DNA of 64,000 bases. Origin: Brachionus rotundiformis (taxonomy: Eukaryota > Rotifera > Eurotatoria > Ploima > Brachionidae). The position numbers and the translations under genes are program-made. The stretch spans positions 1,141,040 through 1,205,039 of the forward strand of contig JAESIW010000203.1 of the NCBI GenBank assembly GCA_016802295.1, written 5' to 3'. Positions 51,733-62,267 of the stretch are shown here, piece by piece. The notes below the pieces were generated by a model, which was not told the origin of the DNA, searched no databases, and was given only the letters and a program-made list of their open reading frames with translations. Positions within the stretch are counted from its first letter, which is position 1. Each line of letters starts with the position of its first letter.

Positions 51733-51999
51733 TTAATAATAGCCAAGGTAGTTTTGACCAAAGCCTGAATAAAATCCTGGATAAAACCCTGGATTTAATC
51801 TGCGCTGAGCGTCAGCAAATTCCCAAAAATCAATTCGACCATCTCCGTTTCTGTCCATTAGTGAAAATTGAATGTTCGATTGCATCATGTTGGTAAAATA
51901 GTCATTGTGTGGATTCATCATTTGATTAAAAGCAGCGAACTCGCTTCTGTCAATGAGAGAGTCGATGCCTGCAATAGATCTGAACATGTGGTAGCTCAT
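51733..51999 (-). CDS. small EF-hand protein
   Basis: 88 residues. One canonical EF-hand loop D49-R-N51-G-D53-G-R-I-D57-F-W-E60 with all calcium-coordinating positions filled. An earlier helix-loop region (GIDSLIDRSEFAAF) looks like a degenerate partner EF-hand that has lost the loop ligands. The C-terminus is a Gly/Tyr/Phe-rich repeat (NPGFYPGFYSGFGQNYLGYY), unusual for a calmodulin-type protein and reminiscent of penta-EF or adhesive/structural tails. No signal peptide or membrane helix. A consensus TATA box is 48 bases upstream. Likely a small cytosolic calcium-binding protein, perhaps a taxon-restricted one. Confidence 0.75.
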   Translation of the reverse strand: MSYHMFRSIAGIDSLIDRSEFAAFNQMMNPHNDYFTNMMQSNIQFSLMDRNGDGRIDFWEFADAQRRLNPGFYPGFYSGFGQNYLGYY

Positions 52000-52046
52000 T
52001 TTGTTTTCCTAAATAGAATTCTTTATATTTTTTGGCAAGTTTATGA

Positions 52047-52057
52047 CTTTATTTATA
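52047..52057 (-). promoter_or_regulatory. TATA box of the EF-hand gene
   Basis: On the minus strand 'tataaataaag', 48 bases before the ATG, identical to the box at 50064. Confidence 0.5.
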
Positions 52058-52589
52058 GACGGAAAAAATTGTAATTTTTAAAAAATTACTGACTAATTTA
52101 TATCATATAAAAAAACTTACTTAGATAAATAAAAAACATTTTTAATTACTTTGAATGACGACTCTCAAATTTCGTATCATTTTAACTAAATGCTTACAGG
52201 AAAAAATTATTTCCAAATATTTAATTAAAAAACCTGCATACAAAATGACATCTCTAAAATAAGTTTTAATTTTAACAATTAAAATGTTTTAATTGAATAA
52301 TTTTAAGACTTTTTTAACTTAATGGCAAATCGACTGATAAATAATTTAAATCAATAGCAAAAAATTAATACTAAATTATCGAAAAATATAAAAAACAAAA
52401 ATTTTGATTTTTCAATTATTTAATTTTATTTAATTAAAAATTTTAATTATTTGTATTTATGAAAAAAATATGAAATTGCAGCCTCGTCGAAACTAAAAAA
52501 TATAAACTTTTTAGTATATTACATAAATTAGTCAGTAATTACAATTAATAAATAATTTCTGAATAGATTCTTTTTTAATTATATTTACA
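52058..52589. other. intergenic, no gene seen
   Basis: Very AT-rich, no supportable feature. Confidence 0.45.
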
Positions 52590-53536
52590 ATCCAAGGGAA
52601 ATATGTCTTTAAAAAAAAGTATCCCCAAATACTGTTTGAGCTTCCACCGTTTTGTAGCCCTGGTATACCGAACTTTGGGTCAAATTTTCATTTTTAAATC
52701 TTTTTACTATTACTCTTCACTTACGATTTTTGACCTCAGTATTAGACTCGTCACTGAAAATAACTCTGGACCAGTCATTTACTGTCCAATCAAGTCATCT
52801 TTTTTGTCCATTCTTTATCTTAAGAAGGCTTTTTCTGACCCCTGGAAGAAACTTCAAACCTTTTTTTTGAAGATATCTCACTTTATCCCTTAAGTCAAAG
52901 AATTAAAATCAGTGCTGAGTTTTAAATAACTGACCGCTGTATGGGACTCTAAACTTTTTTTTTTAGAAATCTCATTACAGTAGACTTACTTATCCTAACC
53001 CCTTGAGTCTTAGAATTAAAATCAGTGGCGAGTTTTTGATAGCTAGATGTAGAGTCTTTTCTTATCTCTCTAAAAATGTAATTTTCATTCCTAAAAGTCA
53101 ACTTGCGAGGTCTACCAGAACGGCTTCGATCAGACACAGTAATTTTTTGGTTAAGTTATTTTGAAAGGACCTAAGAAATTGGAGAGTATTTGTTTTAAGC
53201 AGTTAAAGAGCACAATTTAATCAAAATTAGAAGCTGTTTAAGAATTAATCATAAAGGTGTGAAAAAAGGTAGCAATGGTCACTAAAACTTTATGTTTACC
53301 AGAATTTCTAAGCTTTTGCACTGACTTTTATTTTTTATTGATAAAGGAAATTTTTTCATTATAAATATTTAAAAGTTAATTAAATTTTTATTCCGAGTGT
53401 CATAAATCAAATTGTCGAGAAAAAAAATTCTACAAATTAGTGCTTTTATTTTTTCTCTTTTGCACCCAATTTTTCAACAAGAGAACAATTTAAGATAAAT
53501 AAAATAACCAATTTCTAAACTTTTGCAACATACTGT
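52590..53536 (-). mobile_element. Tc1/mariner element, broken transposase
   Basis: Minus strand: SDRSRSGRPRKLTFRNENYI (HTH with the GRPRK AT-hook linker), then further on DWTVNDWSRVIFSDES containing the Asp of FSDES, then RVIVKRFKNE. The HLNPIENLW end is absent. The right terminal repeat 'ctaaacttttgcaacatact' ends at about 53536 and equals the inverted repeat at 19259. The left end is not clear, so the C-terminal half is deleted. Stops and frameshifts make it inactive. Confidence 0.75.
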
Positions 53537-54136
53537 ATAAATAAAATTGGCTGGACTAGAAAACAGGGAGTGATAGAGAGATAATACAGAAAAAATGAGA
53601 ATGAAACTTTTTACTTAAACTAACAAAAGCTTAAGTAGCTTAATTCAATCTATATTGCTTTCTTTGCTTTCTTGTAAAGCATAGTTAAAGGATATTTAAT
53701 TTGAAGAAAATTTTCTATCATCTAAAGGCTAAAATTCTTCAATAAAGACACGATTTTGGGGGCATTTATTTTCAAGGGTTTAAGGTACTTGTCGGATAAA
53801 TTACACTGGCAAATTTTACTGATCATTAAAAAACAAGCCTAAGATATGATTAATAATTAATTTCTAAACTTTTGAAATATAAATGTGTGATATAGCGACA
53901 TCTTTGTCAATATCACTGGTTTAATTAACTAACTTAATCATGAGCGTTTAAGTTAGAAAGGAGCATAAATAGCTGCTCCAATACGTCTAACGAGGAGATC
54001 GGATAGACGGGCTCAAGGGTACTAATGTAAACATTACAAAATGAAAAATATAATTGAGGAACATTCAATTATCAATAATTTTATTATTTTATTAAATATC
54101 TTTAAAATGAAAAAATTCAAATAAAACAATTTTTAT
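53537..54136. other. intergenic, no gene seen
   Basis: 53860-53890 has another 'taatttctaaacttttg' Tc1-like border. 53960-54030 is GC-richer ('cgtctaacgaggagatcgga') and unidentified. Confidence 0.4.
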
Positions 54137-57100
54137 CTATAAGTAAATGTATTCTTCTATCCAAGATAAGTAATAGCTCACACTTGTGTAAACGCTTGGG
54201 TTATTGGTGCAATTGTTTCCGTATGAAGTAATGCCTGCCAAAACATATGACATTGTGGTGTTAACATAGTCAGCTATAAAGAGTGGCCCGCCGGCATCGC
54301 CTTCACAAGTGTTTTTATTGCTTTCTCCCGCACATATTTGCTTTCCATACTGTTTTTCATATTCCGAGTAAATATTGTCACATACACTATTGTCGTAAAT
54401 TTTGAGCTTCACATTATTGAGGTTTTGCGCGATTGTTGATGATGAGTCGGACTCTTGCCCCCATCCGACTGCCCATGCACTTATATCTGTTGAAAATGGA
54501 TATGCCACTCTGGTCTTTGGAGGCAAACAAGCCAATTGAATATAATCACTCAGAGATATATAGCTTTGAAGCTTAATTATAGCTATGTCGTTTAGATAAT
54601 TGCTGGCATCATAGCTAGCATGCTTTTATATAAATATATATTTATAAAAAAGTTAATTTATTGAATTAATTTTTATTTATATCAAAAACGGACTAAAATG
54701 GGACACACAAGTAACATATGTCACAGCTAAAGCTAATAGGATTCTGGGTATGTTGAAGAAACCGCTTAGATATCCCAATGTTAACAACATTAAACTACTG
54801 TACACTTCAATGGTCAGACCTCACTTAAAATATGTCATAACCTCTTGGTGCCCTTACCCAAAAAAAAGATATCGATTTGATAGAAAAGATTCAACGTAGA
54901 GAAACTAAATTAGTTCCAAATTTAAAGCATCTTATTTACTCATTAATTAAATTCGGCCTGACGGACCTAACTGCGAGAAGATTGCGAGGTGATCTGATCC
55001 AGTTGTTTAAGTCAAATAATAAAATTGAGTTAGATTTAACCTATACGATTTAAGAAGGCATTTAGAGACTCTACGTCTGGAACAGATAAAAAACTGCTTC
55101 TCACGTTTATCTTTTTTCACAAATAGAGTTGTAAAAATATGGAACCAATTACCGGAAGAAATAGTTAGCAAAAAATGTTGAATATTTTTAAGTCGAAAAA
55201 AGATGCTTAGCTGGTGAAAAAAGAAGCGACTGCTAAAGCTCATTAGAGCTCTCTGCTCGGGTATTTTTCCCGTTGCATTTTAACTTACTACTACTACTAA
55301 TATATTTAAAAAGAAAAAATATTTTTGTATGTTTTAATTTTCTTTTTTAAATTATGGGAAATTCTAATTGATAAGAGTAAAAACTAGAAAATTTTTTTGA
55401 ATTTTAATTATCTTTTTAATTTTAATAATTTTCTAAAATAAGATGAGCTAATAAAGTATGTTTCAAAACACTCGAACTTGGCAAAATGCTCCACAAAATA
55501 AATAAATGTAGTATATAGGGCTTGAAACGAACAAGGGGTAATAACGATAAGTGTTTTTTGATCTCACATAAAGGATATGGGGCAATCAGGTCTAAAATAG
55601 GACTTTTCAATTTTTTTTAACTTTTCTATAGTGATTCTTGTAAATCTTGACGCGCTGATTCCAAATATATGTGTATTTTTCAGTTCAGTTCTCTTTTTAT
55701 TGAAAAAAAATACTTTTCATAATAATAATAATATATATAGACTACGGCAAGACAAGCTTGCGAAGGTGGCCTACTAGAAGGTCACCTAATGTAGCCCCTT
55801 GCACATTTTTTTTTCCTTATTCACTCCTTGTAGAGCATAGGGTCATAGTCCCTTGCACATAACACATAGAAAAATACTGAAAAAAACCATACAGTTTAAA
55901 TTTTAGATCAAAATAAGAGTTAATTTCCTTAAAAAAAAAATTAACCTTAGGGTTGTACCGTTAATTGGTTTGTTGTGAATTTCTATAAAAAAAATAGAAA
56001 AAAGTCTGACAAAGCTACAAGTAATGATCCAGCCCTAATGAAGATCTAGTAGTAGAGCCAAATATGAGTTTAAATATGGAAAAAAATTGTTTCATGTGTA
56101 AACAAAAATTCGGTTCCGATAAAAAAATCAATTTAAATGGATTTCGTGTGAAGGATGCTCTAACTGGTCATGTGCTAAACGTCTGCCTAAAAAGATTGAT
56201 CCGAAAAGTGAATTTTATTGTTCGAAAAAATATAAATATTAAAATTTAAATTATTTTCATTTCGTTTTTTTTTTATACTCATCTTTTATTTGGTTTTGTA
56301 TTTTATAATTTTTACCCCAACCGTTGGAGTTAAAGCGTTAACAAACCTCATTTTTGTTAAATGTAAATATTTTTATGTTTTTTTATTTAAATAAATTTTT
56401 TTTGTTTTTTAAATTAACTGAAAATATTTTAATTTTTTGAATCCGATCAAATAATACCAATCCGATTGAAATGTCTGATAGGGAGTATCGAGTAGTTGAT
56501 GACTATGTAACTTCTGAATCAGAATCTCAAGACTAGGTTCAAGAATCCAATAAAAAGAAAAGAACCAGGAAGAACTGGATTAATGAGAGAACATTCCACG
56601 ATCAAGAAGCATCCAGAGACTGGTTAGATAATGAAAAGATTAGGTTTTCTCTAGAAAAGTAATGAAACTGAGGCAGGTTTAAGAGTTGATCATCGATGCA
56701 ACCTAGTTAAGAGAAAAGGACCTCAATGTGCAGCTGCAATTTATTTACTTTATAAAAGTGAAAAGTAGAGGAAGAAACTCAACAAGAAACAGTTATACCA
56801 ACAAAAAAGAAAAAAAAAACAATTGATAAGGAAGCTGAAAAAGTAGTTCAAGCATCAACCAGCTGTGATATAAGTAAGAAAGTAGAAGCTCCACTAAAGA
56901 GAGGTAGAGGTAGACCAAGAAAAAACTTATAAGATATTATTTTATTTGAAATTTTTTATAATTCTTTTTTTTTTAAATCAATTTAATAAATAAAAATAAG
57001 AGATGCTTTAAGTAAAATTAGTTGGTGTTTTATTTAATTTAGGAGATAGATTATTAAATATAAGTAAAGGGTATTTAGTAAAATAAGAGACAGAAAAATA

Positions 57101-58743
57101 TTAGTGATCGATTAAGTAATTTTAAAAATCGATTAAATACCTACCAATAAAATTTACCATAATTTACATAAAGAAGTGTATTATTATCTTTAAACTAAAA
57201 AAACTAAAAAAAAAACAAAAAATAAGTTTAATATATTTTTTCGTAAAATATAGTAAAAAATTGTAAAATAAAGATATCGTAGCTCCGCTGTAGGTCCAGA
57301 ACATAAGGGATAAAAGTTACAAGGATTGGGAAAGATTCAAGTTCCTTAAATGAATTGACTCAAAGACATTTGACCAACATTTATCAAGTTGAATGTTAGC
57401 ACAGTCATAGATTAAGATTATTATTTAAGTAAAATTAAGATAATATGAGAAATATTGCATAAATTTTGGATGGTGAATTAAAATTTGGTCTTGGTGCTTT
57501 TGCTGAATCCGAGCCGAATCACAAAAAAAAGAATCCTTAATGAAATATCAATTAAAATTTGGTAAGAAATTACCAATTAGAATAAAGTGAATTGTATTTA
57601 AAAAGTAATTAAATACGTCAACTAATGATCTAATATTCACATAATTTATATAATTTCCTAATAAAATCAAAATTTCTTATTAAAAATTCTTTTTTTTTTA
57701 AATTTCTTTGATTTTAAAAACAATAAAGTCTTACCTGAATAAAAGACTGTACGAGTGCTTCGACTGCTGGTAAGGTAATGTTATCAGCCTCGCTTGAGTT
57801 GTGTAATCCCAAATACACCGTAAACATAGACTCAGTAGTTAAGTGAATTGAATTTATTTCAACACTTTGGGAATAAGTGGTATCATTAAAGATATAGGTA
57901 ACTTGTTGTGGTAGGCAATGTGCCGCAGTTAGAACTATATTTCGTGAAACCAATGATCCGCCACAGTAGGAAGTGTGTGTTTCGTTATAGGTGACATTGT
58001 CAAATTCATAGAAAAATGTATAGCTAAATTTAATAAAGGCCATGGATGGCCAGCTGGCCGGTTCAGCCTCAATTCCTCCCAATATCCTAAGATTTGGTAG
58101 GCTTTTTCCTTGGCCGCAAAGATCTGTGCAATAATAGCCTGTGTAGCCGTGGGAACAAACCGGCTTCAGTGTGGTAGTAGTCGTAGTTGTGGTTGTGGTT
58201 GTTATTATAGTACTTGTTGTAGTGGTAGTAGTTGTGCTTGTTGTAGTGGTTGATGAAGTTGTCACAGTAGTTGTTGTGATGGTAGTAGTGGTGGGATCGG
58301 TTTGGGTACCAAATACTATGGACTTAATATAGCTTTTTTTAATAAATTATTAAATTAAAAATACTTATTGTGAGAACAAGTAGGGCTATGCAAATTAAAG
58401 AAATTGAAGCCAAGATAATGCCGAAAAATATGAGAAATCTTTTTGGAATTTTGGATGGTGAATTAAAATTTGGCTTTGGTGCTTCTGCTTTTGGAGTCTG
58501 GATTAAATCAGCTTGTGTAGAAAAGTCAACTGGAGAGGGGCTCTCTACATCTATTGACTCAATCTGTTTGACACTTGGGCTTTTGTTGGACCTATTGCTT
58601 AACTTGGTTCCATTTAAGTTGTAAGATGTTGACGTTTTGTTTTCAGCGCTGAATTCGGTGAGTGAATGGTCAAAATTTGTTAACCTCTTGGGAAGACCAT
58701 CATCAAAATAGTACAAAAAATTCGAGTCGTAATTATTTACCAT
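54137..58743 (-). CDS. type II transmembrane trypsin-like pseudoprotease (three exons)
   Basis: Exons 58743-58365, 58315-57735 and 54622-54137 (introns 49 and 3112 nt; borders GTATTT..CCATAG and GTAAGA..TAAAAG) give 481 residues. Order: cytosolic N-part rich in Ser/Asn (1-99); signal-anchor helix (about 102-126) preceded by KIPKR; Thr-rich stalk (135-175, mucin-like); Cys-rich EGF-like bit (180-195); activation site R203-ILGG; S1 trypsin fold. The triad His is present (TAAHC, His259) and so is Asp (NDIAII, Asp332, right after the second junction). The Ser is replaced: the box reads CEGDAGGPL, Ala430 (codon GCC). The S1-pocket Asp189 equivalent is Asn424. It should therefore be catalytically dead, a cell-surface serine-protease homologue, possibly a binding or regulatory protein. 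Joining of the exons is inferred from frame and family alignment. Confidence 0.82.
54670..55290 (+). mobile_element. CR1/jockey-like LINE fragment inside protease intron 2
   Basis: Plus strand: AKANRILGMLKKPLRY, then KLLYTSMVRPHLKYV, several frameshifts, and an end with 'gtattttttcccgttgcatt'-like 3'UTR and a (tac/act)n tail near 55285. Same type as 60.4 kb. It lies antisense in the 3.1-kb intron. Confidence 0.7.
55291..56060. other. intron sequence with RTE 3' end
   Basis: 55790-55860 is the inverse of the RTE-like 3' end at 43990 ('ccttattcactccttgtaga'). 55730-55790 has an 'aat' microsatellite and an unidentified GC-richer piece. No gene. Confidence 0.4.
56064..56255 (+). mobile_element. 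frameshifted zinc-binding transposon fragment
   Basis: Reads CFMCKQKFGSDKKINLNGFR and, after a one-base shift, EGCSNWSCAKRL and EFYCSKKYKY. The spacing of Cys pairs resembles the zinc-binding head of Merlin/ISXO2-like or related transposases. Short and broken. Confidence 0.35.
56471..56932 (+). mobile_element. MULE/FLYWCH-like zinc-finger fragment with AT-hook
   Basis: Plus strand starts MSDREYRVVDDYVTSESESQ and later reads RVDHRCNLVKRKGPQCAAAI, typical of the zinc-binding head of Mutator-like proteins, and ends KRGRGRPRKNL (AT-hook). Several stops and frameshifts. Inactive remnant in the protease intron. Confidence 0.5.
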
Positions 58744-59700
58744 TGTTTTTAAAGAAAAAATCTTGTTTTCAAACTTTTATTATATAAATTTTATTAGCCT
58801 AGAGCTTTCTTACATTAAAAGACAATGTTTGAAATAAAATTAGCTCTTTTGTTATTTTTTAATTTAAAATTTTAACCAGTGAATTGCTTTTTTTTTAAAT
58901 ATACCTTGATAATCATGATTTTACCAAATAACTTTATTATTAAAAGCGATTATTTATATACCAAAAAGTTTTTTTTAAATGTAAGGTTAATCAACACTGT
59001 TTGATAATTTTGTTGTATCTGAATTACCTAGTTGAGTTTGAAGCAAAATTGGCATAAAAATGAACTAGAAGCCAGAGTGCAAATTTTGGAAGTAAACCAG
59101 GAAATAAAATGATCTATTTTTGGTTGAATCCGCAAGTATTAGCATGGTGCTCAATTTTGGAAAAATTTAACTCTTTTTCCAGCAAAAATCGGGTTCTGTA
59201 AATGCAGCATGGTTCAATATAGTCTTTGGATCAAAGTTTAAAGTCTCCTAATCACTAGCAAATGATGAATCCTCAAGAAATAAAATTATTTATGTTGTAT
59301 CATTTTACATTTATAGATTTTTAATTGTAGAAAAAAGGTTATTTATTGTACCAAACAAGACCGAAAATTATGTTCAAAAGAAATTAGAGAGACAATTTAA
59401 TTGACATTTTTATATTAATAAATACCACAGACTCAAAATGCAGATAGGTACCTAGGTCTCCTAATTGGTGATAGTAAAAACAAAAGCTGCTTGTCTTCAA
59501 GTCAAAATATCTCGGGTATTCATAGTTATAACTCATTAAATATGCATCAAATCTGAAAGCTCAATATCTCTTCTACAAAATTGTATATTTATTTTGTATT
59601 TTTTATAACAATTTACCATGAATTTTGACCAAAGATGGTAAAAACATCGATTTTTTCCAGTTTTTTTGGATCTAGTCCCAACCTTCAGAGTTTTCGCCCA
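58744..59700. other. intergenic, upstream of the pseudoprotease
   Basis: AT-rich with no gene. 59150-59240 shares a block with 27680-27740, so an old repeat is present. Confidence 0.4.
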
Positions 59701-59704
59701 GGTC

Positions 59705-59801
59705 TATGCCATAAAAGTTATGTTTAGAAAATGTGTACACTTCTTCCGTTTATGCTAAAAATTAATTATTCAAAAAATCTAAGCATAACTTTTATGGCAT
59801 C
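59705..59801. repeat. short foldback repeat
   Basis: 'tatgccataaaagttatgtt' (59705) and 'gcataacttttatggcatc' (ending 59801) are inverted copies with few mismatches around a loop of about 50 bases. Confidence 0.5.
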
Positions 59802-59921
59802 ATATATTTTTGACGACAGGAAGTTAAATAAACTAATTTAAAAAATTAATATTAAGATTTAAAAAAATTTTATTCAAAAAATTTAGAGTTTGGAAAAATT
59901 TTTTTTGAAAAATAAAAAACT

Positions 59922-60152
59922 TTAAAAAAACAGTTTTTTTGTAGACTGAGGATTATTTTGTATTTCCGAATCAATCGATAAAGATCTTTTCATTGATCCA
60001 TTCGAAGTTGAAACTTCTTCTTGATCCGATTCATTAGCGATAGGTATTAAAAAATTCTTTATGTTTAAACCTGGTCTTGATATTTTTGATAGATTGTACC
60101 TTCCATAATCAAAATGACACCCTTTTTTTTTATTTTTTAGATTTGTCTTCAT
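59922..60152 (-). CDS. 76-residue hypothetical frame
   Basis: Starts MKTNLKNKKKGCHFDYGRYN and ends IQNNPQSTKKLFF. Basic N-part, Ser/Glu-rich middle. No domain recognised. It may be the start of a transposon-encoded protein (neighbouring DNA is transposon debris) rather than a host gene. Confidence 0.25.
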   Translation of the reverse strand: MKTNLKNKKKGCHFDYGRYNLSKISRPGLNIKNFLIPIANESDQEEVSTSNGSMKRSLSIDSEIQNNPQSTKKLFF

Positions 60153-60204
60153 TTGAAAAATTTTAGGCCAAGTTCCAATGGAGATCAGGCGCGTCCTTTA
60201 TATT

Positions 60205-60285
60205 AACAGACTAAACTAATAAAGAGTTAGAAATTTTTTAATGTTATAAGAGTGGTTTCTAAAAAGATTAGTTTTTGTGAGAGTT
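60205..60285. repeat. interspersed repeat shared with the palindrome spacer
   Basis: 'gttagaaattttttaatgtt' and 'aagagtggtttctaaaaag' match 18255-18325 (plus) and 19945-20025 (minus). Confidence 0.45.
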
Positions 60286-60369
60286 CAAAGTAAATCTTGA
60301 CAAAGATTAAAAGATAACCCAAAGTCTTGGAAAAGAACGCAAAGAAATTTAACCAATCTAGTCGTGGTA

Positions 60370-61015
60370 ACAGGTTTTTTGCATGTGATTACACATTTTC
60401 CCAATATAAACAAGTAGAGATGAAAGGTTGTGGTTAAGATTGTATATATCAATGGTGAGACCCCACCTAGACTACTCAGTACAGGTTTGGAATCCAAGTA
60501 TGAAAAAGGATGTGAATGAATTAGAGAGGATACAAGAGAGGGCGACAAAAATACCTATGCATCTAAAAAATATGTCGTATGAAATGAGGTTGGTTAAACT
60601 GGGTTTGACAAGGCTTAGTGAAAGAAGAGTGAGAGGAGACTTGATTGAAATGTACAAATTAGTCAATGGTTTAGAAAAAGTGGATCTGGTCAGAGATTTG
60701 ATCAGAAATAGATCAGAATACAATGGTCCTGCTGCGGCGTTAAGAGGGAATAGTATCAGAGTTCAGAGAGAAAGTTTCCCTGCTCAAATTAGAAACGATT
60801 TTGCAGCTGCGGTTAGTGCCAGACATACCTTTTTCTCAAATAGGATAGTCCCGCATTGGAATAAGTTGTCAGAAGACGTGGTAAAATCTAAATCAACTGC
60901 GTGTTTCAAAAAGTCTTTAGATAAATTCAATGGAATCGGCTGCTACACGGCCAAATGGCAGTGATGGGCTCAGACACTCTATATGTTAGGTGTCGCAGCA
61001 AGAACTACTACTACT
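60370..61015 (+). mobile_element. CR1/jockey-like LINE, intact C-terminal RT frame
   Basis: An open frame to the stop at 60962 (about 178 codons) covers the thumb/C-terminal RT region: LYISMVRPHLDYSVQVWNPS, ELERIQERATKI, YEMRLVKLGLTRLSERRVRG, IVPHWNKLSEDVVKS. The 3'UTR ends in a (tac)n tail (about 61000-61015). The 5' part with the catalytic box is absent. It is the youngest-looking LINE piece in the window. Confidence 0.88.
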
Positions 61016-61034
61016 TCTACCCCTAACTTTTCAC

Positions 61035-61172
61035 AGTTTTTGCAGACACATATTTTCGGATTAAGCAAAGTTACTTAAACATTTTACACAACTAAATTAT
61101 TCCTTATAGTAAAAAAGTTATTCAATTTTTTCTGAATTGAAACGATCGAATTGAAATGAACTTCACAGCCCT
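61035..61172. repeat. single arm of the 7902-8233 MITE family
   Basis: Inverse of 7909-8035: 'ttgaaacgatcgaattgaaa', 'gaacttcacagccc', and 'acatattttcggattaagca'. Only one arm is present, directly after the LINE tail. Confidence 0.6.
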
Positions 61173-61205
61173 TCATAAAATAAAATAAAAATAATTTTCT
61201 CTAAG

Positions 61206-61342
61206 TACCGTAAATTCTCGAAACTTAGTACATTTAACTAAATCGGATTTTTAATAAAATAAAGTAAGTTACAACATGGGCGAGATGCAACAACTTAAAA
61301 AATCCGATTTGGTTACATGTACTAAGTTTCGAGAATTTACGA
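61206..61342. repeat. MITE with 45-bp terminal inverted repeats
   Basis: 'cgtaaattctcgaaacttag' (61209) ... 'aaatcggattttt' and the inverse 'aaaaatccgattt' ... 'ctaagtttcgagaatttacg' (ending 61341), with two or three mismatches and a 42-base centre. TA at both sides suggests a Tc1/mariner-type MITE. Confidence 0.7.
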
Positions 61343-61463
61343 TATATATATTATATCTTAGTTTTAGTACAGTAAAAAAAAAAGGAAGAAAATTTTTTTT
61401 GGGGACTTGGGGAGAATGTGAACAGTAGTAAGTATCTTGCCAAAAGATAATTGGGAATATTAC

Positions 61464-61535
61464 ATAAAAAACCATAAAAAACCTTGGGAATATTACATAA
61501 AAAACCATAAAAAACCTTGGGAATATTTTTGAAAA
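61464..61535 (+). repeat. 33-bp tandem repeat, about 2.2 copies
   Basis: Unit 'gggaatattacataaaaaac' + 'cataaaaaacctt'. Confidence 0.7.
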
Positions 61536-61988
61536 TGAAAAAGTTTTTGATGAATCCGATGCAGTAATCATTGATAAAATCGAAGCAAGTGATGAAAAAG
61601 AAGAGTTTACTGTGGCTGAAAAACCGATAAGTGGATCTAGTACTTTGAATCAAAACGTGGGACTCTCCGATAGTGTTTGTGATGCTGAAGATATTTCTCC
61701 AGATGATAATGATAAGAGAATTGTGTCAAATCTTCCTAATAATCAGCTAAAAATTTCAAGCATAACAAAAAAATTAGATGAATTATCTTCTGATTTGAAA
61801 AAAAAGGCTGTTTTGTGTGAGATTCGAGCATTGGAATTACCTCAAAATTCAAATGAAACTACTGAGTTACTAAAAAAAACTTTGAGCAAAAAAAAAATCC
61901 GATGCCATGTCCTGTTTGTGGTGCTTACATGGAAGGTGACCGTGGAGTAAATATGCATTTAGCTCGAAGTCATAGAGACAAAAAATAA
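61500..61988 (+). pseudogene. frameshifted C2H2 zinc-finger protein fragment, probably LINE N-terminus
   Basis: Acidic frame without ATG (EKVFDESDAVIIDKIEASDE, then SSITKKLDELSSDLKKKAVL) runs to an A run at about 61888-61897. There a one-base shift is needed to continue into PCPVCGAYMEGDRGVNMHLA and RSHRDKK, a C2H2 finger (C-x2-C-x12-H-x4-H), then a stop. G-x-R-G-V-x-x-H-x-A-R-S-H is the style of the N-terminal finger of R2/NeSL-like retrotransposons. A sequencing error in the A run could also explain the shift. Confidence 0.45.
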
Positions 61989-61989
61989 A

Positions 61990-62267
61990 TATGTTATTTT
62001 TGACATTTTTTAATAAGAATTTAAATCCTCATTAAGTTTACTATTATTTTAGAATAATTGATTATAGACTCTAAATAAAATTAAATAATAATTTTTTATG
62101 ATTAAGATTTTATTAAAATTAATGTTATCGTATTTTAAGTTTAGATAACCTAAATTAAAAGAAAAAAATTATTTTTAATTTCAGATAACATATCTGACCG
62201 ATAACTAATAGGTTATCTAGTAGATAACCTTTCAAGCATTGACCACTTCGATTACCTATTTTGATAT
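61990..62267. other. intergenic, no gene seen
   Basis: AT-rich. 62180-62285 repeats 'gataac' several times ('ataggttatctagtagataa'). Confidence 0.4.

Noticed and set aside
52603..52893. 96-codon plus-strand frame
   Set aside because: It is the antisense of the Tc1 transposase coding region.
54137..54535. Stand-alone protease fragment or pseudogene
   Set aside because: Extending it to 54622 with an acceptor, and matching phase with the exon ending at 57735, gives a complete trypsin fold with His and Asp. One gene is the simpler reading.
61464..61535. CRISPR-like array
   Set aside because: Just over two contiguous 33-bp copies without spacers, in an animal genome.
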